In this document: piece after piece, positions 54,963 through 64,000 of the stretch
Layout of the letters: the number at the start of each line of letters is the position of its first letter
Position numbering within the stretch: the first letter of the stretch is position 1
Source of the DNA: Hypericum androsaemum
Lineage: Eukaryota > Streptophyta > Magnoliopsida > Malpighiales > Hypericaceae
Length of the DNA: 64,000 nt
Direction of reading: 5' to 3'
Assembly (NCBI GenBank): GCA_963995505.1
Contig: OZ023188.1
Coordinates: 17,621,912-17,685,911 of the forward strand
The notes under the pieces: generated by a model
The model's input: the letters and a program-made list of their open reading frames with translations, nothing else
Database searches by the model: none
What the model was told of the DNA's origin: nothing
Program-made: the position numbers and the translations under genes

Positions 54963-56385
54963 CTTGGTGGTATATTTTTTCCAAGATGTTGCAAGATAAA
55001 AGGCGTATTAGTTGTCTAGCATTCTAGAAGACAAAAGCTGAACAGGTAGAAATAGAATCACAGAACCTACTTCCAGTCAAGTAATTATCGAGTTTGAAGA
55101 AAAAGTCTTTTAATTTAGCAATTTTTTGTCATTTTTCTTGAACAGACAAAATAGAAAACAATGCCGCTAGAGATCAGCTATTCAATTTTGTACTAAACTT
55201 TTTAAACTATAGTTATCAATTCAACAACAAAAAAACCCTGAAAATTAATGAAGTTTCCCAATAATAAATCCACAAAACAAATTAAAGTGATAATCCGAAC
55301 CTTGCACGCCGAGATCTTGTCCTAAAAATTGTCAGCTAAGATTAAAAGGGTAATGATTACCCTTTCTATCAATTTTTTTAAAACCATTGAGACGACTAGT
55401 CCATTTTCGAACAAGGTAAAAATTTTGAATTGTGATAAAAATGTTCCAACAAATATTTAATAATGTTACATTCCTAATATAGCTCGAATTCAAAATCTCG
55501 TGATTGAAATAGAATAACTTACTTGCGAGTTGATCTAAGTTAGGCAATGACTTCTAATGCATATTAGCACCAATCATCGAGGAATTATATGATAATTATT
55601 CCACAGCAAAAAGTGCATAACCCCCTAACCCCCGTTCAGGGGGGAGAAAGTAACTTTAACTAACTTTTTTCTACTGTGATTACATCCTTTATGGTCAGTG
55701 TTGATCTTGGTTTCTAGCCTGATGCTACTTTAGCCCTTCTTTATCTTTCTTTTTTCCCCTTTCCATTTAGGCAGTAATGATGATTTCCACCTTCAACTAG
55801 CAATGGGCCGGTTGAATTGATTATCTCATCATATTTTAAAATATTGTATTAGTCTTAATGCACATTCCCTTTCCATGTCTCTCCTTCACTTTTTTTTTAT
55901 TTGCCATAATTTATGGTTTTTGGGGAATTCGTAAATAAAAGTTGCAATCACATATTGGGCACTAATTGATTGAGTTGAAATAAAAGATCATATGGGACGT
56001 AATAGTTCCTTGATGGGTATCTCTACTCAGTGTGGATTCCGTTTGTTTTGACTCACATGATAAATTTCATGTTGGCCAAAATTCAGTTGAGTGACACTAC
56101 ATTCACTGAAATCTATCTTTTAAGTCAACAATATTCAATCATTTGATTTTTTGTTAATTTATTTTGTTTACTAATCCTGCTGATCACTGGGTACAAATAG
56201 ACTTGTTTCTAAGCAATTTTCTACATGTGTTGACAACAAAAATAAAATAACGCTACTAAAGTGTTAACAGAGAAAACATATAACACCCATTTTATAATAT
56301 AGAATCACGGGTTACTCGCACTAACGTAAATTTGCTCTTTTTTTTATCTGACCGCAATTAGCTACTTTCGAGTATTTGGAAAAAG
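52487..56385. other. Intergenic; possible LINE 3' end at about 52760-53519
   Basis: Beyond the 3' UTR of the DUF761 gene, about 52760-53519 is T-rich, gene-poor and ends in an A run (53512-53520) after ttaatatagagtcgctccac, as in LINE tails. No duplication was found. The rest is AT-rich. An acidic patch of G-runs at 55623-55640 (ccccctaacccccgttcagg) has no known role. Confidence 0.35.
54922..54961. repeat. (TA)20 microsatellite
   Basis: About 40 bp of uninterrupted TA dinucleotides. Confidence 0.95.
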
Positions 56386-56394
56386 GGTATATTA

Positions 56395-57341
56395 GTCTCA
56401 GACCCTTGGTGTTTGGTATATTTAATGCTCGTTTTTTATATTCCGGTAATCGATTAAAAAATCCCCGAAGTTTAGTTTTATTATACTCTAGGGCCCATCG
56501 CTGACGTCAACGATCAAGATATTATTATTTTATTACTGAAATAACTATTGTACCCCTGAGATCATCTTCTTCGAGACATCCTCTCCTCCTCCGACCCTTA
56601 CTCTTCTTTTCCGACAACCAACCCACCGACCAAAAATCAACCCGGCGGCGATGCCGACCGGTAACCCATCTTTGTGCCTCCTGGAGTTGCACGAGGGATC
56701 TCCAACTTGTTGGACAAACCTGGAAAACATCGAGACCGTCTTCTCCGTCACGGCGGCGCTATTCCTCCCCTTCCTCTTCCTCGCGGCGTGGTGGGTCTTC
56801 TTCCTTCGCATGCCCAAGAACCTACCCCCGGACCCACGCGGGCTCCCCCTCATCACCAATCTTGCGTCCCTGGAACCAAAGCTCCACACCCACTTCGCCG
56901 CCATGGCCCAGACCCACGACCCGATCTGTACTCTCCGATAAGGCCAGAAGCTCACCGTCATTTGGACTACGTACGGCCCACAGTGGCGGCGCGGGGAATC
57001 GTACATAAAGCCCTTGACTTTGGATATGGATGCGTCGTCGGCGACGGAAGGAGGGGATTCAGAGAGGAGGGAGGAGGACGGTGCCGGGGCGCTAGGAGGG
57101 GAGGAGGTCCTCGGCTGCTGGTGAAGGGTTGTGAGAGGGATGAATAGGAAAGGTAAATAAAATTTTATGTATTTTTTAAGGGTACTCATATAATTTCTAC
57201 ACGAATTTTGACCGCTGACGTCAGCGAGGGGCCATAGAGTATAATAAAACTAAACTTCTGGGAGTTTTTAATCGATTACCGAAATGCAGGGGGGCGAGCG
57301 TGAAATATACCAAACACCAGAGACTTGAGCGTAATTTATCC
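56395..57341. mobile_element. Pack-MULE carrying a cytochrome P450 fragment
   Basis: Flanks TTGGAAAAA (56386-56394) and TTGAAAAAA (57342-57350) match at 8 of 9 positions. Ends GGGTATATTAGTCTCAG and, inverted, GGATAAATTACGCTCAAG share the block GGTGTTTGGTATATTT, and both lead into subterminal sequence related to the elements at 13070 and 47347 ('agttttattatactctaggg', 'gctgacgtcaacg' against 'gctgacgtcagcg'). Between the arms lies GC-rich P450 coding sequence, without intact gene structure. Such host-gene capture is typical of Pack-MULEs. Confidence 0.85.
56651..57000 (+). pseudogene. Captured cytochrome P450 N-terminal fragment
   Basis: The 96-codon frame (56651-56941) contains a hydrophobic membrane anchor (VFSVTAALFLPFLFLAAWWV), the proline-rich hinge KNLPPDPRGLPLITNL (usual form PPGPRGLP) and LHTHFAAMAQTHDPICTLR. 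A TAA stands where family members have Leu, after which GQKLTVI continues and jumps to WTTYGPQWRRG, the P450 helix-C-region motif. The intervening residues are missing. The pattern is closest to plant A-type P450s such as CYP706 or CYP76, from memory. There is no haem-binding Cys loop, so there is no enzyme. Confidence 0.8.
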
Positions 57342-57350
57342 TTGAAAAAA

Positions 57351-58822
57351 CATTCAGTCAATTAAAAGTCAATTTAAACAGTTGTAGAATAAAAATTATT
57401 CTATTCAATTAGTGCCCATGGCATAGAATTTATATCTATCGAATAATTTATTATTATAAAAATTGATTGCTATGTTTTTTCGTTTTGTATCTGTCATTGT
57501 AAAGGCTCTTCATTTTTTCAAAGAGTTATCTTTTGTGATGGACTTTATTTCCTTATTTTCAAGAGTATAAGAATGCATAATATATTCGTATAAATGTATA
57601 TAAATATACACATGTTTACCTATATCTTGTTTTATTTTTTCTAATGATCTTTTTATAACAATTAAGCTAGAATTGAAAGAAGAATTATTTGTTTCATGAA
57701 CTAACTCTCCCTCAATACTTTATAAAAAAACTCTCCTTCAATACATACTTTCTTTAGAACCATTACAAGGATGAAAAAGAATAAGGAGCATTTAAGCTTT
57801 GTGGCTTAGAATTCAGATTCCAGAGCAACCTAAAACATTAAGAATATAAATGTCGCGATGGAAAAAATTTATCATCGTGTATTAACCTCCTTTTGACGTG
57901 GAAATAGAGGTCACAAAGAAGGAGACTTTATTCTCCTTGTTGACACAATTAGTCTTCCTACAGTTTGTCTTTTCTCTTTCAGATATTACTGGTACGTCAT
58001 ATCACGATCCTTAAATATAAATAGGAAGCCTATGTTATCACAAATCAGGTGTTTATCTTTTTGGTTGAAATCACATACATCTAAATATTCAATTGACTAA
58101 TTAATTCAGGTTTAAGATGGTACGAATGTTAAATTTGTGAGAAAATTCTGATAATAAGTATTTAACGCTGATGCATTCAAAATAAGTTGAACTCAGTTTT
58201 TTTTAAACTATAATAATTTCATTACTGATTGATCTAAGTGATAGTTGGTAAAATATGTTTATCTTATCAACTACCAAATCTTATTAATTTGCTTCAACAT
58301 AGCCGTCCACTTTGCTTCACAAAATGAAATGAATTGTCACTATATCTCATGATTCCGATGGTAGCTTATTTTTTTTATGGTAGCTTATTAAGTGCGTGAG
58401 AAGCTGATATGGTTTTGACTTTTGATCAACTAATATAACATTACCTATAAAAAATATAACCTTAAATAATTAACCGATACAGTATCAATAATTCTAGACA
58501 TTCTTCTTCTACCGAAGATTTTCCATAGAACTTTACCTGGTAAAATATTAACAAGGTTGCCACTCTTCTTCTACCGAAGATTTTCCATAGAAATTTAAAT
58601 ATTAACAAGGTTGCCACTCCAAGCTCGCCCAAGAGATCTGCATAGGATTATATTGGAATAAAATTTACTTTCCAAAAAAATGACATGCCATTCATCATCC
58701 TCGGTGATTAGACGTGAGACGCCGTGGCCATCTTATTTCAATTCCGGAGCAACTTTTCCCTATAAAAAGAAGCAAGAACAGCACAATTTGATTTGACGCG
58801 ACAATCGAATTTGGGATTATTG
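57351..58822. other. Intergenic, with a short tandem duplication at 58504-58619
   Basis: Two units (58504-58564 and 58565-58619) share ttcttctaccgaagattttc and end aacaaggttgccactc, and the second lacks about 8 internal bases. Otherwise AT-rich, with no gene recognised. Confidence 0.5.
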
Positions 58823-58844
58823 ATTTCTTGCTCATGATTTTTTT

Positions 58845-59119
58845 GGTAAATTACTCTCAGGTCCCTGTAGTTTGATGAATTCATCAGTAGGGTCCTTATT
58901 TGTTCGAAACCCCTCTTTTCGTCCTCCAAGTTTCGTAAAATAGAACTCTCAGGTCCCTGACTCTGGTACCAAAAGATACCAGAGTTATTTTCCGGTGCTG
59001 GAGCCAGGGACCTGAGAGTTCTATTTTGCCAAACCTGGAGGACCAAAATATGGGTTTCAAAAAATAAGGGACCCTACTGGTGAATTCGTAAAATTACAGG
59101 GACCTGAGAGTAATTTATC
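58845..59119. mobile_element. Palindromic MITE, Mutator-like ends
   Basis: The 275-bp insert is nearly a complete palindrome. It starts GGTAAATTACTCTCAGGTCC and ends with the mirror GGACCTGAGAGTAATTTATC, with the centre near TGGTACCAAAAGATACCAGA. The start resembles the ends of the MULEs at 13070, 47347 and 56395. Short T runs separate it from a 16-base direct repeat ATTTCTTGCTCATGAT (58823-58838 and 59128-59143). Confidence 0.75.
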
Positions 59120-59143
59120 TTTTTTTTATTTCTTGCTCATGAT

Positions 59144-61231
59144 AGAGCAACGAATGGCATGAATAATGGGCGTTGGTTTCTTTTGGATGAATCCCATTGG
59201 ACCAGGGGTAGTTGTTTCTCTAATTTCGACTAAAATTATCTAGTATCTCGATATTCATCAGGCCAATTAATATAAATCACAGGGGCAAGTATGTAATTTG
59301 ACGGGAGTAAATCATTTTTTCCTAGCCGGTAACCCTCTTTTGCTTTACTTGCTTTTTTCTAACAACTATAATATAACATCCAATTTTTTTAACTTTTGAA
59401 GTCAACATTTTGAAGTAAAATTATACTAGTCCTCAAAATAGTCCCCAAAAGTTATACTATTTATGTGTTACGTAAAGTAATAATATCTTTTTTTAGGACA
59501 AGTAATAATATCTTAAGTACCAAATAAAACACTCCATATCAATATTATGATAAGCCCTATTTGGAAATCAATATAAATGTATCACTAAATATTTATATTT
59601 TACGACGAAACTTCAACTTACTTTTTCCTCCCAAATAAAGTTTTTTTTTTCACAATGAGTAAGAATTGACCCACCGACACTTGTGAAACGAGATAGGATC
59701 TGTTGTTATCTTACCCAATATTTTTAAAACCGACCCAGAAAGCGACCCAGAATCCTTAAAATATTTGGTTCATCCAGTCCGACCGGTTGGACTACCAGTC
59801 AGACCAGTACTTATATTCTTATATTAATATTATTAAATACGGTTTAATAAATTTAATTTAGTATAAAAATAATAATATACCAAATAAGTTCAAATATTTA
59901 GCTATACAATTTATCCAAACAAAGTCTTCAAACATCAATTTAACAAGTATAGAAGTAAAAGAACATGATTATACAAGTTCTTTTGTTTGACATATTAATC
60001 CAATTCGTTTGACTTAGTTCGCATATTATCGAGAATTGTTAAAAAGATAAGTTTGTTATGATCCAAAAGTAATGTACACGCTCTGAGCGTAGAAGTGGAG
60101 GTTTTGTTTTTAAATTAAATCCGATAAAATGGAAAAAATAAACACTAATTTTTTTATCCAGGCAAACCGGTGCACCCGAAAGTACCTGACCGAGTGGTCC
60201 GACCAGTCAAACTGTTAGGCAAAACTCGACCCAAATTTAATTCCGGATAGCGGTCGAACTTTGTAAACATTGATGTTACCCACCAAGGTCTTCTCGAGCT
60301 GAATTCAAAGCGCATACAGGGTACAAGTCCACCTATGCCCAAAGGCATCCATAGATTTACCATTCAAACTAGTACTTCCTGGGATCACAGTTACCAATCG
60401 AGGTAAAATAAATTTACTGTTCAAGTCACATGAATCCACACCCACCCCAATTTGAGAACAACAAAATTTGATTTTTTATGATTCAAATGTAGAGAATCAG
60501 GAACGAGAGAAGTATACAATTGTTTCACCCAAATCGCCACACATGCCACGTTAGTTGCGGCCAAAATTGGACCGTAACGTGTCTTATTTGCATGTAAACG
60601 GGTACAGCGGGAGTTTGAGCCAATTATTGTAGTGATTGACAAGAAACAACAAGTCGCTGTTTTGTGACACCGTGAAATTGTCGCCACTAATGCGGTGCCA
60701 CGTGTCAGCTTGGGTAAATCCGACCCGAGAGACAATATTTGAGTAATTAAATCTTCGGGAAAACTTAAAAGAGAAAAAGTGAAATCGTAAATTTGTACCT
60801 GGTAAAACTATACTATTAAGTATATCAACCAACCTTTTTTTTCTTTTGGAAAATTCTGTTATCTTTTAAAAGTTTTATTAACTCAAATTTTTTGCTAGAT
60901 TATATAAATGTTTGTAATTAGTCAATTATGAAGCGACATGGACAACTAAAACACTGTGGGTTCGTATGGCAGTTGGGCACTTTTCTTGTCCACTTTTATT
61001 AGCTAGGCGTGTTTGGATTTTCAGTTGGATGGGTTATGGTTTTGGTAGGTAACAACATTATATCCATAGGCTTAGTCTCTACTCTCTTAAGAGGAAGATT
61101 CTGTATATAGGTGTCATTGTTCTAATGTCCTTAATTATCTATTCTTGAATTTCGGATATCATGTGAATTGGACAAAAAATTAAGATACTAATTAAATTAA
61201 GGGAGTATAGTTAATTCTTGCTAATGAAAAA
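59144..61231. other. Intergenic
   Basis: AT-rich. Around 59770-59810 and 60160-60215, mirrored words (gaccggttggactaccagtc and gagtggtccgaccagtcaaa) hint at a decayed inverted-repeat element, not firm. No gene was recognised. Confidence 0.35.
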
Positions 61232-61865
61232 TGTTGGACCTAAAGGTCCAATCAGGCCCAAATTTTGGGTAGAATGGGCCGGTCAATCTGAGTTGACCGG
61301 CCCGAGGCCACGCAAGCGCCACGTCACGCTGACGTGGCGCTGATGCAGTTGCCACCAACTTTGGCGGCCCACGTGGCACGTTGACGTGGTGCCACGTAGC
61401 AAAGCTAGGGGTAGCTTTATCACATTGCAGACATGTGGCCCGAAATGCCACGTGGCGGACATGCTGTCCGAAGTACCACGTGGCGGACGTGTGGCCTAGA
61501 AGTGCCACGTGGCAGCCATGCGCGTCGGGTGGTGTGCCACGTGGCGCGTTCTGGTTGTCCAAATTTCCCTATAAAAAGGGAAATCTGGCTGAACCAATCT
61601 GAAAGTTTTTCCACAACTACTCAATAAGAAAGAAAAACTCTGAAATAGTCCCTGAGTTTTGATCAGATTTTTAATAGAGGAAATCTCATAAAAATTAATT
61701 ACGAATATGTTATAACGTGATCGTAATTCGACTGGCACGAAGACATTGTGGACCCGAACCTGTGGACCTCTTGCTTCAACAAGTAAGTGATTTATTATTA
61801 ACGAATTAGTTTATTAATTATTCGACTTTAATATATAATTACTCATTAATTACAAGTTAAAACCA
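61232..61865 (+). repeat. 5' LTR of the 61-kb element
   Basis: Left border TG at 61232 and right border CA at 61864-61865, six bases before the primer-binding site. It holds five CACGTG G-boxes (61370, 61449, 61477, 61506, 61538) and a TATA box CTATAAAAAGG at about 61569-61579, so transcription would start near 61600. An alternative right border is the CA at 61780-61781 (cttcaaca), which mirrors TGTTG. Confidence 0.6.
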
Positions 61866-61870
61866 GTAAT

Positions 61871-61882
61871 TGGTATCAGAGC
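61871..61882 (+). other. Primer-binding site (initiator tRNA-Met)
   Basis: TGGTATCAGAGC is the standard site matching the 3' end of plant initiator tRNA-Met. Confidence 0.85.
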
Positions 61883-63039
61883 ATGGTTGAAACTATATTT
61901 TGATGATGATATGATATTTTAATAAAAATAATTATGTGATTTTTTGGGTTTAAAATCGTGTTAATTGTGATTTTATTAAAAATTATAATCTGTTAGACTT
62001 TAATGTAATTAATTTAAAATCAGCGGAACTAAATTGTATTTTGCTTAACCACGCGGGCAAATTCGCGCACGCGCAAAACCTTAAGGTACTAATCAGAAAT
62101 TTAACTGCTTACGTGCCACCTGCGTGTCGTGAACTTCGGTACAATTTTTGGAAATCTTTGGGACTAAATTGAAATTTGCCATTTCAATTCAATCCCAAAG
62201 AACGCTAATCAGGAGATTTGGAGGCGATTTTCTCCCAAATCGATTTTCGTCAATTTCGTCAGAAATTCGACGATTCCGACGTCGTAGATCGACGATAGTC
62301 GATTCTCCGGCGTGTCCTCGACGTTCCGATACCACTTTCGTGGATCGATGTCGCCGGAAAACGAAGATCGAAGCCGACGACGGCGGAGACGCACGGAAGG
62401 GTGAAGATGGTCCCGACGACGATTCCGGCCACGAGGTGACGAGCGCCCGGTACCTACGACCTCGCGAGGCCACGGCGAGTCAATTGCGACCGGTCTCGGC
62501 CGTTGGTTCGGCATCGTTGCGCCGTGGTCGTGGGCGGTGCTTCAGACATTTTTTGCGTCGCTCGGGAGAAGAGAGAGAGAAGGAAAGGGAAAATCTGCGA
62601 GGTGCAAAATCGTAATTTCATAATTTTTTCCGATAATATTTATACACGGGTCAAAAAAATCAAAAAATGGACGGATTGGCCTGGTTTCTTGGTTCGACCC
62701 AACCTGATTTATGGTTAATTTTGACTTAAGTCAAAATTGGACTTAAAATATCAGATTTTCTCTCTTTTAATTGGATAAAATCTGTTATTATTCAATTAAA
62801 ATCTAATAAATTGATAAAAATTTGAGAAATTTTTGTCAATTAGGTTTATTAAAATTATAACGATATTTTTAATAAACGACATATATATTTTGGAACGAGT
62901 TCCGATATATGTTAAACTAAAATCACATGAATTGATCCATAGAATGATCATCAAAAGATTGAAATATGAGTTTTTCAATCCTATTTTGGGAGAATATGAG
63001 AATTAACCCGAAATTGGCTTGTAATTGATACAAGATTCG

Positions 63040-63621
63040 ATGGCTACTGGAGAAAGGTATCTGAACTTCTGTGCAACGGAACTTCGACAAAAGGTTCTAA
63101 AGCGCCGTTTACCGCTGCGAGTGCCTAAGGATGACATGTATGTCATCGTTGAGCATATCGAGGCTGTTCACCGGGTGATGCAAGACTACATCTGGGCCGG
63201 AGGTTATAATTATAGAGAGGATTGGCCCTCCATGTTTCGAGACCTCCTGGTCACGCTGAAAATTTAAGAAGATATTTGTGTCTTCTCGGAGCCCGAGATC
63301 AATACCCATAGAGATGCCCTCTATGGTCTGATCTACTATCTCGAGGAGAGGGGTCTTCTCAGAGAAATGATACCTTCTCCTGTTCTGGAGCTGCGAAGCG
63401 GTTTGATCTTGAACCGCTACCTCGCTAAGGAATACCATTACAATTTTTCTCCGCTCCTAATCATCTGGATTATGGAATCGATCCCAGTTCTGGCGGTGAA
63501 CTTGGAATCCTACGCCAGATCGTCCTCGCACCCGGTCCCCACAGGATCGTCCTCGGACCCGAATCTAGATATGTATCTGGATTCTTCTACCGGATCGCCT
63601 GGACACCCGGTCCTCATGTGA
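63040..63621 (+). pseudogene. Unfamiliar retrotransposon-borne ORF, one in-frame stop
   Basis: From ATG 63040 the frame runs 75 codons, meets TAA at 63265-63267, then stays open to 63621 (193 codons in total). The part before the stop reads ATGERYLNFCATELRQKVLK and then DDMYVIVEHIEAVHRVMQDY. The part after contains DALYGLIYYLEERGLLREMI, LNRYLAKEYHYNFSPL and a Ser/Pro/Asp-rich tail. Composition is protein-like on both sides of the stop, so a single nonsense mutation in a former gene is the simplest reading. I recognise no domain. It lies where gag would be expected, but has no zinc knuckle. Confidence 0.5.
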
Positions 63622-64000
63622 TTACATGTTTAACTGTCCCCATATACATATGTTATTTTTGGGGGAATTTTGTACAATAGGTTGACACCTTGTTTGAGTT
63701 TTTTTATGTGCGTGTAAACTCAGAATGTACAAATGTATATGATGCGTATAATTAAACAAAGATGTTTGTTTAGTTGCTTCCACTTGAGTTTACTATCGAT
63801 GAACTTTAAATGGTTGAAGTTTAAGATTAATACTTGAATGGTGAGGGGAAGTATGCCCGCGACCCACTTCGATTTTGAGGTTAATCAAGGACTTTGTATC
63901 ATTAAAAGTTATCAGTGTTTAGTAAATTGAATCATTTTGCCAAATCTAATTTCTAATATGTTCTCATACTAAAAATTTCCTATAGAAATGTCAGTTGCTT

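Larger units (their letters stand above)
61232..64000 (+). mobile_element. LTR retrotransposon, 5' part (3' part beyond window)
   Basis: An LTR-like block starting TGTTGG is followed by TGGTATCAGAGC (61871-61882), the well-known primer-binding site complementary to the plant initiator methionine tRNA. The downstream sequence contains a GC-rich stretch (62200-62600) and an unfamiliar reading frame at 63040, with no gag, integrase or reverse transcriptase before the edge. It may be a large non-autonomous derivative, or the usual genes may lie beyond the window. Confidence 0.75.

Noticed and set aside
62148..62615. 155-codon Arg-rich ORF in the 61-kb LTR element
   Set aside because: GC-rich and equally open on the other strand; no domain, and probably part of the element leader.

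Overview
This looks like nuclear DNA of a flowering plant, most likely a eudicot. Genes have several short introns with GT..AG borders, several products carry plastid-type leaders, and the long AT-rich gaps hold Ty1/copia, LINE, Mutator-like, hAT and Emigrant/pogo-type insertions. No species name can be justified from the sequence alone. Exon joins were made by hand from splice signals, reading frame and remembered family conservation.

Layout: 1-3.4 kb holds the 3' half of a decayed copia element and a 5'-truncated LINE. 4.06-10.7 kb has two intact genes: a plastid-type alpha/beta hydrolase (7 exons) and an RFC3-like AAA+ clamp-loader protein with a long extra N-terminus (11 exons). 11.4-14.4 kb holds a foldback Mutator-like element full of CTC repeats, then a second Mutator-like element. 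15.1-17.15 kb is a soluble inorganic pyrophosphatase (8 exons). 17.5-22.7 kb is a graveyard: a frameshifted 5' fragment of a gamma carbonic anhydrase gene, the 5' half of a copia element and a broken auxilin-like gene. 24.0 kb is a small intronless gene; 24.7-25.7 kb is the second foldback element. 27.0-28.0 kb is a probable polycistronic snoRNA gene. 30.5-32.8 kb is a coiled-coil, tail-anchored protein. 33.1-35.5 kb has a LINE fragment and a hAT-like element.

35.7-38.6 kb is an ERA-type GTPase with a plastid-type leader, convergent with an epsilon-type lipid phosphate phosphatase at 39.5-41.2 kb. From 41.2 kb onward genes are sparse. There is an Emigrant/pogo-like element split by a hAT element (45.8-47.1 kb), a Mutator-like element (47.3-48.5 kb), an intronless DUF761-type gene (51.7-52.5 kb), a Pack-MULE carrying a cytochrome P450 piece (56.4-57.3 kb), a palindromic MITE (58.8-59.1 kb), and the 5' end of an LTR retrotransposon running off the right edge (61.2 kb onward) with an unfamiliar ORF.

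The host genes are mainly housekeeping and organelle-related (pyrophosphate removal, plastid ribosome assembly, plastid lipid phosphatase) and do not form one pathway. The most unusual content is in the transposons: two foldback elements with perfect 9-bp target duplications and long CTC arrays, one of which sits inside one copy of a local duplication whose other copy shows the empty site; and one Mutator-like TIR family present three times with three different interiors.
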